This document shows, piece by piece, positions 7,118 to 14,287 of a stretch of 24,022 nt of DNA (positions are counted from its first letter, which is position 1; the number at the start of each line of letters is the position of its first letter). This stretch comes from Pseudanabaena sp. UBA1465 (GTDB lineage Bacteria > Cyanobacteriota > Cyanobacteriia > Pseudanabaenales > Pseudanabaenaceae), in assembly GCA_002325645.1 (NCBI GenBank), contig DCSN01000078.1, positions 1 through 24,022 of the forward strand, written 5' to 3'. A program made the position numbers and the translations under genes. The notes below the pieces were generated by a model. It made no database searches. It was given only the letters and a program-made list of their open reading frames with translations, and had not been told where the DNA came from.

Positions 7118-8320
7118 ATGGTGCATCAACTGCCGACTGGCGCAAAAGACTTACTTCCCCTAGACGTTGCTCAAAAGCGTTGGATCGAGAGCCGCATTCA
7201 ACAAACTTTTCAGTCATGGGGCTATCAACGCATCATTACCCCAACTGTTGAACATTTGCGATCGCTGACCGCAGGTGGAGCCGTCGATCCTGAATCCGTA
7301 ATCCAACTGCATAGCAACAGCATCGATATTTTAGGATTACGTCCCGAATTTACCGCCTCGATCGCCCGCGCCTATGCTGCCCGTTTGGGTAGCCATGTGG
7401 CAACCTGTCCGCAACGACTTTATTACAACGCCAATGTATTTCGGCGCAGAGCCAACAACACCTCTGAGGAGTCTTTTCAGACAGGCGTAGAATTGCTGGG
7501 CGCATCAGGATTATTAGCTGATGGCGAAATTTTGTTGCTCCTAGCCGAAAGCCTCGATCGCGTAGAACTACCCGATTGGCAAATTATTCTCGGTGATGCT
7601 CGACTAACTGGCGCATTGCTCGATCTATTGCCAGAACAATATCGCGCCAAGTTACGCCAAAGCCTCGCTAAGCTCGATCGCATTGCCATTACTGAGATGG
7701 ACTTACCTGAAGATGTCAAAGGCTATGCCCTCGAACTAGTTGATCTGCGTGGCAAGCCCAAGGATGTATTGAGTCGTCTCGCCACCAGCCAATGGACTTC
7801 GGGACTGACAGGCGAAATCAATTACCTCAAATCTCTAATCGATCTTTGGGAAAGTACCAATCAAAATGCTAGTGATCGCCTAATTCTCGATCTTAGCTTT
7901 ATGCAAACCTTCGACTACTACACAGGAATCGTGTTTGAGGTTGCTTGCAATAACTATGTCGTTGCTCAAGGCGGACGCTACGATCACTTGCTTGGGGTTT
8001 ATCATCCTCAACATGTCAGCTATCCCAGTATCGGCTTTTGCATTAATCTCGAAGAGTTGCAACAGGCGCTACAAAAGCAATTACCCCAAACGCTCACCAC
8101 GTCAAGCTGCTTAGTTGTCGCCAAAACCACAGAGTCAATGCAATCCGCCTTTGCCCATGCCGCAAAATTACGTCAAGATCCCCAAATAGAGGCGATCGAG
8201 CTAGAGCTACAGTTTCGTGATGCTGATGTGGTGCGGGATCATGCGCGATCGCGTGGTATTCCCCAGATTGCATGGGTCAGTGGCGACGGGGCGATCGTTT
8301 CTGAAACAATAGCTACTTAA
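7118..8320 (+). CDS. hisZ: ATP phosphoribosyltransferase regulatory subunit HisZ
   Basis: The 400-residue protein is a class II aminoacyl-tRNA-synthetase-like protein of the HisZ type. It begins MVHQLPTGAKDLLPLDVAQ, contains the HisRS-like core RPEFTASIARAYAAR (about 86-100) and VFRRRANNTSEESFQTGVEL (about 108-127), and the FDYYTGIVFEV motif (about 267-277). It lacks the C-terminal anticodon-binding domain of true HisRS; the short C-terminal region is instead typical of HisZ. HisZ pairs with the short form of HisG to catalyse the first step of histidine synthesis (ATP + PRPP to phosphoribosyl-ATP) and confers histidine feedback inhibition. hisG is not in the window. ATG 7118 follows a weak GAGAGA sequence; a terminator lies just after the stop. 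Confidence 0.93.
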   Translation: MVHQLPTGAKDLLPLDVAQKRWIESRIQQTFQSWGYQRIITPTVEHLRSLTAGGAVDPESVIQLHSNSIDILGLRPEFTASIARAYAARLGSHVATCPQRLYYNANVFRRRANNTSEESFQTGVELLGASGLLADGEILLLLAESLDRVELPDWQIILGDARLTGALLDLLPEQYRAKLRQSLAKLDRIAITEMDLPEDVKGYALELVDLRGKPKDVLSRLATSQWTSGLTGEINYLKSLIDLWESTNQNASDRLILDLSFMQTFDYYTGIVFEVACNNYVVAQGGRYDHLLGVYHPQHVSYPSIGFCINLEELQQALQKQLPQTLTTSSCLVVAKTTESMQSAFAHAAKLRQDPQIEAIELELQFRDADVVRDHARSRGIPQIAWVSGDGAIVSETIAT

Positions 8321-8322
8321 AT

Positions 8323-8365
8323 CAAATAAAAAAGAGAGGTGCTGCTAAGCTCTCTTTTTTATTTG
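8323..8365 (+). terminator. Rho-independent terminator of hisZ
   Basis: Arms 8323-8338 and 8350-8365 (CAAATAAAAAAGAGAG and its complement) are perfectly paired around an 11-nt loop, and a T-run lies within the 3' arm. It starts two bases after the hisZ stop. Confidence 0.82.
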
Positions 8366-8509
8366 AAAAATATTGCCCAAATTTGAAAAAATTGGATAAC
8401 TTAAGGTAATCTATTCAACCAATCATCAAATTTGCGTAGTTAGAGATTTCCTAAGTAAATCTCTAACCCATTTTGCTAGTGATTTTTGATAGAGATTAGG
8501 TGCGACTTA

Positions 8510-8953
8510 ATGAGATTTCCAGAAACTGCAAAATCGAGTACAAGCTTAGCTTTTAGCCTAGGACTGATTGCGGCGATTATTGTCACAGGCTGGTATTACA
8601 TCATTTTGCCATTTCAGAAAAATCCCCAAAAGCCTGTATTTTCTAACGATCTCAAGTCAGTTCCTGCACCAGCACCACCGATCGCCGCCATTAAAGTCGC
8701 ACCTATGCCCCAGCCAACGGTCAAAGCAAAGCCTAAAACTAACGATGCTAAATATCAAGGTAAGGTTAATGCCAGTATTGGTTTAGTGTTTCGCGCTGAT
8801 CCTAGCCAAGCATCTAAAAGCGTTGGTGGTGCAGACTTTAATAACAAAGTTTCTGTACTTAGAGAAGCCCCCGATCGCGAATGGATATATGTTCGCAACG
8901 AAAATACAAAGGAAGAAGGTTGGGTCAGGACTGGCAATATTACCAAAGATTAA
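8510..8953 (+). CDS. Membrane-anchored SH3-domain protein
   Basis: From ATG 8510 the protein is 147 residues; an upstream TTG at 8486 would add eight residues but is a poorer start. It has a membrane segment at about 13-33 (LAFSLGLIAAIIVTGWYYIIL), a Pro/Ala/Lys-rich linker (about 45-80), and a bacterial SH3-like domain (about 84-147): VNASIGLVFRADPS, then KVSVLREAPDREWIYVRNENTKEEGWV. Such domains usually bind cell wall or protein ligands in the periplasm. The topology suggests a short inner-membrane anchor with the SH3 fold outside. The specific role is unknown. It is followed by a strong hairpin terminator at 9037-9081. Confidence 0.75.
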   Translation: MRFPETAKSSTSLAFSLGLIAAIIVTGWYYIILPFQKNPQKPVFSNDLKSVPAPAPPIAAIKVAPMPQPTVKAKPKTNDAKYQGKVNASIGLVFRADPSQASKSVGGADFNNKVSVLREAPDREWIYVRNENTKEEGWVRTGNITKD

Positions 8954-9036
8954 ACCTGTAAAGTCGCGTCCCACAGGGGCGCAGATTTATCAAATTTAGT
9001 GATTTGGGGAGGAATTAGGATTATTCAGGATGCTCG

Positions 9037-9081
9037 AACATTCTAGAGAGGTCGTGCAAAGCATGACCTCTCTAGAATGTT
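9037..9081 (+). terminator. 21-bp-arm hairpin terminator after the SH3 gene
   Basis: Arms 9037-9057 and 9061-9081 pair with a single G-T wobble around an AAA loop (GTGC-AAA-GCAT apex) and a T-run follows (9080-9085). The position, 84 bases past the SH3 gene, fits an intrinsic terminator. Confidence 0.8.
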
Positions 9082-9124
9082 TTTTGCACTTTGTAAAGGC
9101 GTAGCATAATAGATATGAAACCAA

Positions 9125-9316
9125 TTGACACTCCTCAGCCTAAAGGCATGAGGATTCTTGGACTCAAAGAATGCCTGTAGGACTTGTCCTAGAATGGTCT
9201 TACCCAGTGATACCTAGTCTTGCAACTAGCTTCTCAAGCGTGAATTCCCGTATGCCCTACGGTACTTAATGTATTCTAATATAAAGCCGTCCTGGAAGGA
9301 CGGGGTTTTAAACCCA
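9125..9316 (+). mobile_element. IS200/IS605-type right end (omega-RNA-like) remnant without tnpB
   Basis: The stretch is a chain of small hairpins: CCTCAGCC-TAAA-GGC(A)TGAGG (9133-9153), TAGGA...TCCTA (9178-9191), CTAGT...ACTAG (9214-9229), CCGTA-TGCCC-TACGG (9248-9262), CCGTCCT-GGA-AGGACGG (9287-9303) and GGG-TTTTAAA-CCC (9303-9315). From memory of the family, a GACACTCCTC...GAGGATTCTTGG start and a CCGTCC...GGACGGGGTTTTAAACCC end resemble the region after tnpB in cyanobacterial IS200/IS605 elements, where the omega RNA that guides TnpB is encoded. No tnpA or tnpB frame is nearby, so this is a decayed copy, a PATE/MITE-like unit or a stand-alone guide-type RNA. The boundaries are approximate, and the assignment is by pattern recognition without a search. 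Confidence 0.5.
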
Positions 9317-9357
9317 TTTTTCCGATAACGCTGCAAGTAAATTGCGTTATCTCCTGT

Positions 9358-9433
9358 AGCGCTTTGCGCTTACTTAAAAAAACAAGATAATTTTAGAAGA
9401 GCTTGCTTTGCAAGCCCTTCTAAAATTATCTTG
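9358..9433. repeat. Composite repeat, element D (inverted): AGCGC-TTT-GCGCT module plus 24-bp-arm palindrome
   Basis: AGCGC-TTT-GCGCT is at 9358-9370 and the palindrome arms are 9383-9406 and 9410-9433 around TTT, with one mismatch (A9399/C9417). On the minus strand the order and the TTAAG spacer match copies B and C. It ends 30 bases before the obgE ATG, so here the family sits in a 5' leader instead of a 3' end. Confidence 0.87.
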
Positions 9434-9463
9434 AACTCCTCAGAGCAATTAATCGGATTAGCA

Positions 9464-10459
9464 ATGCATTTTATAGATCGCGTTACGATACAAGTCAAGT
9501 CTGGAGATGGTGGAGATGGTTTAGTTGCCTTTCGCCGTGAGAAGTATGTGCCTGCGGGTGGTCCTGCGGGTGGGAATGGTGGTCATGGCGGATCGGTGAT
9601 TTTACAGGCAACCACCGATCTGCAAACCCTTCTAGACTTTCGCTTCGAGAATATTTTTAAGGCTGAAGCTGGCGAACGCGGCGGTCCTAGCAATATGACG
9701 GGCAAAAAGGGCAACGATCGCATTATCAAAGTGCCACTGGGTACAGTGGTCATGAATGAGGCGACAGGCGAAGTTTTAGGAGATCTTACAGAAGTTGACC
9801 AGACTTTGGTCGTGGCAAGGGGTGGTAAAGGTGGCTTGGGTAATAAATACTTTTTAAGCAATCAAAATCGCGCCCCTGACTACGCCTTACCTGGATTACC
9901 AGGGGAAGAACTGACGCTTTATTTAGAATTAAAACTAATTGCGGAAGTGGGGATCATTGGAATGCCCAACGCTGGTAAATCGACTTTAATCTCAGTTGTA
10001 TCAGCAGCACGCCCCAAAATTGCCGATTATCCCTTTACGACCCTTGTGCCAAATCTAGGGGTCGTGTCCAAGCCATCAGGTGATGGTATTGTCTTTGCGG
10101 ATATTCCTGGACTTATTGAAGGTGCATCCGATGGGATCGGCTTAGGGCATGACTTCTTACGCCATGTCGAACGGACTAAGCTCTTAATTCATCTCATCGA
10201 TGTGACTCAAGATGATCCCCTCACCGCTTATCATACAATTCAAGAAGAGTTAGCCGCCTATGGTCATGGTTTAGCTGATAAGCCCCAAATTCTGGCGTTA
10301 AATAAAATTGATGCGATGTTGCCTGAAGATGTGGAGGAAATTGCTGCCCAGTTTGATCTACCCATCCTCGCGATTTCGGCCGCATCGAAAAAAGGACTAG
10401 ATAAACTTTTGCAGTTGGTCTGGAAACAATTAGAACAATTCGATCAAGATAATCCTTAG
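9464..10459 (+). CDS. obgE: GTPase Obg/CgtA
   Basis: From ATG 9464 (MHFIDRVTIQVKSGDGG) the protein is 331 residues. The N-terminal Obg fold (1-158) is glycine-rich, with GGPAGGNGGHGGSV at 32-45 and ARGGKGGLGN at 118-127. The G domain follows with G1 GMPNAGKST (166-174), switch region DYPFTTLVPNLG, G3 DIPGL (213-217), G4 NKID (280-283) and G5 SAAS (about 305-308). Obg binds the large ribosomal subunit and is essential in many bacteria for ribosome maturation and stress control. The C-terminal Obg-specific domain of some species is absent, which is common. A TTG at 9431 would add 11 residues but lies in repeat D, so I reject it. The stop codon touches the terminal repeat of the MITE-like unit at 10458. 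Confidence 0.95.
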   Translation: MHFIDRVTIQVKSGDGGDGLVAFRREKYVPAGGPAGGNGGHGGSVILQATTDLQTLLDFRFENIFKAEAGERGGPSNMTGKKGNDRIIKVPLGTVVMNEATGEVLGDLTEVDQTLVVARGGKGGLGNKYFLSNQNRAPDYALPGLPGEELTLYLELKLIAEVGIIGMPNAGKSTLISVVSAARPKIADYPFTTLVPNLGVVSKPSGDGIVFADIPGLIEGASDGIGLGHDFLRHVERTKLLIHLIDVTQDDPLTAYHTIQEELAAYGHGLADKPQILALNKIDAMLPEDVEEIAAQFDLPILAISAASKKGLDKLLQLVWKQLEQFDQDNP

Positions 10460-10572
10460 GGACTTGCGACTTAATAAAGTACCAAATATAAAACCAGAAT
10501 CGGTGGGGCGGAGAATCCGCCCCACCGATTCTGGAAAATCTGGATTGGTATTTTATTTTCTCGCAAGTCCCT
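10458..10572. mobile_element. MITE-like unit (115 bp) with 12-bp terminal inverted repeats
   Basis: AGGGACTTGCGA (10458-10469) and its exact complement TCGCAAGTCCCT (10561-10572) bound the unit. Inside is a 19-bp perfect palindrome, 10494-10512 with 10516-10534 (core GGTGGGGCGGA/TCCGCCCCACC), and partly complementary A/T-rich flanks (TACCAAAT and ATTGGTA). It has no coding capacity and lies directly at the obgE stop. A related end motif, AGGACTTACGCA, is at 4686-4697. Confidence 0.72.
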
Positions 10573-10576
10573 TAGT

Positions 10577-10604
10577 AAACAAGGGGGCTTAAGCCCCTTT
10601 GTTT
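10577..10604. terminator. Convergent-gene hairpin between obgE and the DUF4359 gene
   Basis: AAACAAGGGGGCTT pairs with AAGCCCCTTTGTTT, with one wobble, and T-rich sequence lies on both strands outside it. It shares the GGGGCTTAAGCCCC core with the livM stop palindrome. It ends at the last base before the DUF4359 stop codon and could terminate both convergent genes. Confidence 0.65.
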
Positions 10605-10934
10605 TTATTTGAACATCAAGAAATTACCAAAGGCGGCGATCGTGGTTATTTTTTGATTAGGTAAATCCGTTTCGTAAAGACTGAACAGTACAAAATTTTG
10701 CTGTTTTGTCGAATTTTCCACAAGGGGTTTAATTACACCTTTGCCTTGAGAAATCACAAATTTACAGGATTGCTGAGCCGCGATCGGAATATTCTCGCCA
10801 GCGCAAATTGAGTTTTGACCTACTTCTGTAAATCGTTCAGTGGCATAGGTGATGTAGCGATCTTTGCTGGGATTGGTGATAGCCATTACGCCAACAACTA
10901 CAGCAGCACCAATTAAAATTGCTTGTGATTTCAT
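10605..10934 (-). CDS. DUF4359 family protein
   Basis: This 109-residue protein begins with an N-terminal hydrophobic segment (MKSQAILIGAAVVVGVMAI) that is either a membrane anchor or an uncleaved signal, and is followed by the NPSKDRYITYATERF motif of the DUF4359 family. Two cysteines (C44 and C56) could form a disulfide outside the membrane. The C-terminal half (GVIKPLVENSTKQQNFVLFSLYET) is predicted soluble. Function is unknown for the family. It lies 58 bp downstream of the inositol-monophosphatase-like gene on the same strand and may be cotranscribed. Confidence 0.8.
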   Translation of the reverse strand: MKSQAILIGAAVVVGVMAITNPSKDRYITYATERFTEVGQNSICAGENIPIAAQQSCKFVISQGKGVIKPLVENSTKQQNFVLFSLYETDLPNQKITTIAAFGNFLMFK

Positions 10935-10992
10935 ACTCTCTTCTTGGTGAAATAATTAGCGGGCGCGGATTCACCGCGCACTACTGATTATT

Positions 10993-11841
10993 TCACTTTT
11001 TAATGGGCGCGATCGCCTCTTGGCTAATTTGACAAATCTGATCATGACAATGCCCATTACTTGCCACGATCGTCCCCCATTGCCTTAGTTCCAGATTGTT
11101 GTAAGACAATGGCGACAGGTCGGCGTGGGTAAGTTGTCCACCTGCCTCGGTCAAGATAATTTCAGGAGCGCAATAGTCCCAATCCTTGGGTGCAGATTTG
11201 CCTGAGACAGAGATATAAACATCGGCATTACCTGAAGCGATCGCCGCAAATTTGCCGCCGATACTACCCACCGCGATTTCCGCCGCCTTGGGCAGTTGTT
11301 GGAGAATACTTTCTAATTGGTAATTGCGATGGCTCCGACTAGCGACCACCACCATTTTCGCTAGGTCAACTTTGTTAGAAACATGGATGCGTTGCTGTGC
11401 GCCGTCCCTAGTTTCTACAAATGCACCATGACCCAGAAAACCTTGAAACAATCGATCTTGAGCAGGAGTTGCCACCAGTCCGAGGACGGGACGCTGGCGA
11501 TAGCTCAAACCGATATGTACGGCAAACTCGTTAGTCCGACGGATAAAATCACTTGTGCCATCCATCGGATCGATGATCCATACCCATTCATGATCGAGGC
11601 GATCGCTACTATCTTCAGTTTCTTCGCTGAGGTAGGCAAAATTTTCTGTGCCGAAGGTTTGCTTTAATTGTCCCAAAATGAAATCATTGGCGGCTAAATC
11701 GGCGGAGGTGACATTACCATCTTCAACGCCCTTAAATGTGATCTTTAAATCCTGTGGCGCTTGATAATACTTCATCAGAATGTCCCCTGCGCCCCAAGCG
11801 ATCGGGCGAGTCAGTGACATAATTTCGTTTAAATTCAGCAT
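10993..11841 (-). CDS. Inositol-monophosphatase family phosphatase, CysQ-like
   Basis: The 282-residue protein carries all metal-binding motifs of the Li+-sensitive phosphatase superfamily: E73/E74 in YLSEE, D91 and D94 in WIIDPMDGTSDFI (88-100), and D222 in WDYCAPEIILTEAGG (221-235). The reaction is Mg2+-dependent removal of a phosphate. By overall similarity a 3'(2'),5'-bisphosphate nucleotidase role (PAP to AMP in sulfate assimilation, CysQ) seems most likely, but inositol-1-phosphate or fructose-1,6-bisphosphate activity cannot be excluded. It lies between the LpxB-related and DUF4359 genes, all on the minus strand, with a hairpin at 11907-11939 upstream, so it likely has its own promoter. 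The start MLNLNEIMSL at 11841 fits; an internal ATG at residue 8 is an alternative. Confidence 0.87.
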   Translation of the reverse strand: MLNLNEIMSLTRPIAWGAGDILMKYYQAPQDLKITFKGVEDGNVTSADLAANDFILGQLKQTFGTENFAYLSEETEDSSDRLDHEWVWIIDPMDGTSDFIRRTNEFAVHIGLSYRQRPVLGLVATPAQDRLFQGFLGHGAFVETRDGAQQRIHVSNKVDLAKMVVVASRSHRNYQLESILQQLPKAAEIAVGSIGGKFAAIASGNADVYISVSGKSAPKDWDYCAPEIILTEAGGQLTHADLSPLSYNNLELRQWGTIVASNGHCHDQICQISQEAIAPIKK

Positions 11842-11906
11842 CTTGAATTTTGGTGAAGCTAATGATCTGTACTATAGCGTAACTACAGCGCTTAATAAAC
11901 CGCAAA

Positions 11907-11939
11907 AGCTAAATGTGCCGCTTCGCGGCACATTTAGCT
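11907..11939 (-). terminator. 15-bp perfect hairpin at the end of the LpxB-related gene
   Basis: Arms 11907-11921 and 11925-11939 pair exactly around TTC, with the core TGTGCCGC/GCGGCACA. The outer arm overlaps the stop codon (11940-11938) of the LpxB-related gene. The GC-TTC-GC apex is the same as in elements A and B. The T-run on the minus strand is short, so termination is likely but not certain. Confidence 0.7.
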
Positions 11940-13149
11940 AGACTTTGGTGGCAATATATTTGGCGATGCTTGCGGATGCACCTGCTGAACCCATTCGTTC
12001 TAAACCATTGCGACCAACCTCTTGGAAGTAGTCAGGATCTTGCAAAATGTGATGCAAGACATCGGCGACCTGTGCGGGTTTGTCGATTAAATTCACAGAG
12101 CAGCCTAATAAATCCGCCTGTTCTTCGGCAAACTTGCGCGTAAATTGGGGGCCATTTCCTGCGATCGTAATTACGGGCTTACCGATACCCACCAGTTGCT
12201 CCGTTGCCGTGCCTGCCATCGCTAAGCCTAAATGACATTGATGAAGGCAATCACTAAAGCCATCCCGCAATAAAGTCAGACGCGCATTCTGGACTTTAAA
12301 AGTAGTCTCATCAAGACGTAGCCAACCTTTTTGGAGGATGCTCTGTCCAATCACTTCTGGATCTAAATCTGGGGCGATCGCTACTAAAAAATGCACCTCA
12401 TGGGGAATAGTTCGCGCCACTACTTGAGCGCAGAGCATCAGCGTCATCCAGTTTTCATAGGCTTCTGGCGATCGCGAACCTGGCAAAATCGCCACAGCCC
12501 AATCATGTTCACCAATGCCAAAATCAATCCCCTTTGGCTCTAGCCCATCCATCATCGAATTACCAAGATAAATGGCAGGAAGTTTAAAATCTTGTGTTAG
12601 GACTTCAGCCGTTAGCAAATCGCGGACAAAGATGGCTTGGCAATGACTGCTACCCATCAGGGTGCGTTCCCAAGGGAAAAAGATCGAACCACCAAAGGGC
12701 TTTTTGATATGGGGCAAATAACCTTGGCGATCGCGCCAATAATATTCAGATTTTGCCGTGGCCACAAACACAAAATCACAACCACCAAATTTGGCGGGCA
12801 ACCATGCAAATAGCAATGGCACAATATCACCCACTGCCAAAATTAATCTTTTCCCCTTACGTCCTCCCCGTGACCATTTCCAGACAAAGCCCAATTGCTT
12901 ACGAGTTAGCCCCACCAATCCACTTTTGACATCACGGGCGAGTTGACGGCTATCCATCCGTACAAATCCTCCCGATGGCATTGCCTGCGTGACTTGATCG
13001 GCAATGGGGATATTCGCCTTATTGTAAGCATGTCCCACGCCCACCATGGGCAAGGCGATCGCTGAAAATCCTAATTTTTCTAGTTCAATGCAAATACGGA
13101 CTCCGATGATATCTTCACCATGTCCATTACTAATACATAAAATTTCCAC
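11938..13149 (-). CDS. Lipid-A-disaccharide-synthase-related protein (LpxB-like glycosyltransferase)
   Basis: The 403-residue protein resembles the cyanobacterial/plastid LpxB-related family, not true LpxB. It starts MEILCISNGHGEDIIGVRIC and has GT-B-type features: the N-terminal GHGED loop, AILPGSRSPEAYENW (about 223-237) in the donor-binding domain and ITIAGNGPQFTRKFAEEQ (about 333-350) near the C-terminus. No signal peptide is seen; a peripheral or cytoplasmic location is expected. The substrate is unknown and I see no lpxA, lpxC or lpxD beside it. It is divergent from the ion-channel gene (127-bp gap to its most upstream possible start). The ATG at 13149 is well placed. Confidence 0.83.
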   Translation of the reverse strand: MEILCISNGHGEDIIGVRICIELEKLGFSAIALPMVGVGHAYNKANIPIADQVTQAMPSGGFVRMDSRQLARDVKSGLVGLTRKQLGFVWKWSRGGRKGKRLILAVGDIVPLLFAWLPAKFGGCDFVFVATAKSEYYWRDRQGYLPHIKKPFGGSIFFPWERTLMGSSHCQAIFVRDLLTAEVLTQDFKLPAIYLGNSMMDGLEPKGIDFGIGEHDWAVAILPGSRSPEAYENWMTLMLCAQVVARTIPHEVHFLVAIAPDLDPEVIGQSILQKGWLRLDETTFKVQNARLTLLRDGFSDCLHQCHLGLAMAGTATEQLVGIGKPVITIAGNGPQFTRKFAEEQADLLGCSVNLIDKPAQVADVLHHILQDPDYFQEVGRNGLERMGSAGASASIAKYIATKV

Positions 13150-13282
13150 GTTTTACCAAAAAATCTAATCTAGAATCTGAATACATCTCTTTGGGCGTTG
13201 CGTAATTCCCTAGGCTTTACTGGGAATAGCTGCTCTAATGTAACTTTAATAGAAACCGCGACATTATGCTTACGGGTTGTCC

Positions 13283-14080
13283 ATGCTAAGACAGAAAATC
13301 AGCTTTTATCTCGATGACCTTGCCACGCCAATTGGCAAATTAATTAATATTGCGATCGCCTTACTCGTTCTTGCGTCCGCCACTAGCTTTGTCGCCCAAA
13401 CCTATGAAATTTCCGAGATTACCCGCGATCGCCTCAATTTACTCGATGACATCATTCTTGGGGTATTTGTTTTTGAATATTTTTTACGGCTATGGTGCGC
13501 GGAGCAGAAACTCAAGCATCTATTTAGTCCCTACGCGATCGTCGATTTGGTGGCAATTTTGCCATTCTTCTTAGGGGCGATCGATGTTACCTTTATTCGC
13601 CTGCTGCGATGGTTTCGGATTTTGCGCCTCATTCGCTTAGTGGAATCGCGATCGCTATTTGCCCATAAAACCGAAGACATTGCGATTCTATTTAGGATTC
13701 TCTTCACTCTATTTGCGATCGTCTTTGTCTTTTCGGGATTGGTTTACCAAATCGAACATCCCACTAATCCCAAGTTCCATAACTTCCTTGATGCCTTCTA
13801 TTTTTCCATTTTCACGATGACGACTGTTGGCTATAGCGATGTGATGCCCAAATCCGATGCTGGCAAGCTAACCACCGTGATCATGGTTCTCACAGGCATT
13901 GCTCTAATTCCTGTGCAGTTGGGAGAACTCTTTAAGCGCTTAATTAGAACTGCCAATCAAAGCGATCGCGGCGATCGCGAAGTTGACCTGATTAAAGAGA
14001 TTAGCTGCTCTGGTTGTGGACTATCACTGCATGATGCTGACGCTGTGTTCTGTAAAGTATGTGGAACTAAGCTTTTCTAA
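13283..14080 (+). CDS. Voltage-gated potassium channel with C-terminal zinc ribbon
   Basis: From ATG 13283 the protein is 265 residues with six membrane segments. S4 is seen as RLLRWFRILRLIRLV (106-120), with arginines at roughly every third position. The pore helix and K+ selectivity filter are TMTTVGYSD (178-186), followed by S6 (about 197-215). The soluble tail ends in a compact CxxC...CxxC zinc ribbon (C242, C245, C257, C260). The protein would let K+ cross the inner membrane in response to voltage. The ribbon replaces the larger RCK/RTN domains and may control assembly or sense metal or redox state. A TTG two codons upstream (13277) is possible. The gene is divergent from the LpxB-related gene. 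Confidence 0.9.
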   Translation: MLRQKISFYLDDLATPIGKLINIAIALLVLASATSFVAQTYEISEITRDRLNLLDDIILGVFVFEYFLRLWCAEQKLKHLFSPYAIVDLVAILPFFLGAIDVTFIRLLRWFRILRLIRLVESRSLFAHKTEDIAILFRILFTLFAIVFVFSGLVYQIEHPTNPKFHNFLDAFYFSIFTMTTVGYSDVMPKSDAGKLTTVIMVLTGIALIPVQLGELFKRLIRTANQSDRGDREVDLIKEISCSGCGLSLHDADAVFCKVCGTKLF

Positions 14081-14287
14081 CGTTCACCACAGGTTTTAGA
14101 ATTCCTTGGGCAATTACAGCGCCCTTGTCCATGTTGCTGCTTGCGCTCATGTTCAAGAAAGATTCTGAAGCAATTACTCAATCAAAAGGATTCAATTGCG
14201 TTATGTGTCGTAATCAATCAATTTAATTAACTCACTCAGGAAATCGAGCGCTCTCTTGTCATAGTTAGAGCTTTATATGAAAAAATA

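Larger units (their letters stand above)
8954..9463. other. 510-bp gap with no gene: terminator, IS605-like remnant and composite repeat D
   Basis: From left to right it holds unremarkable sequence (8954-9036), a 21-bp-arm hairpin (9037-9081), an IS200/IS605 right-end-like stretch (about 9125-9316), an 8-bp-arm hairpin GATAACGC/GCGTTATC (9324-9351) and repeat D in reverse orientation (9358-9433). No open reading frame here is convincing. The TTG at 9431 that opens a longer obgE frame falls inside the palindrome. Confidence 0.7.

Noticed and set aside
9431..9463. TTG start upstream of obgE
   Set aside because: The codon lies inside the palindrome of repeat D, and Obg proteins start at MHFIDRV-type sequence (9464).
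14081..14230. Cys-rich open frame after the channel stop as a new gene
   Set aside because: No start codon or ribosome site, and only 49 codons; kept as a note in the decay-zone finding.
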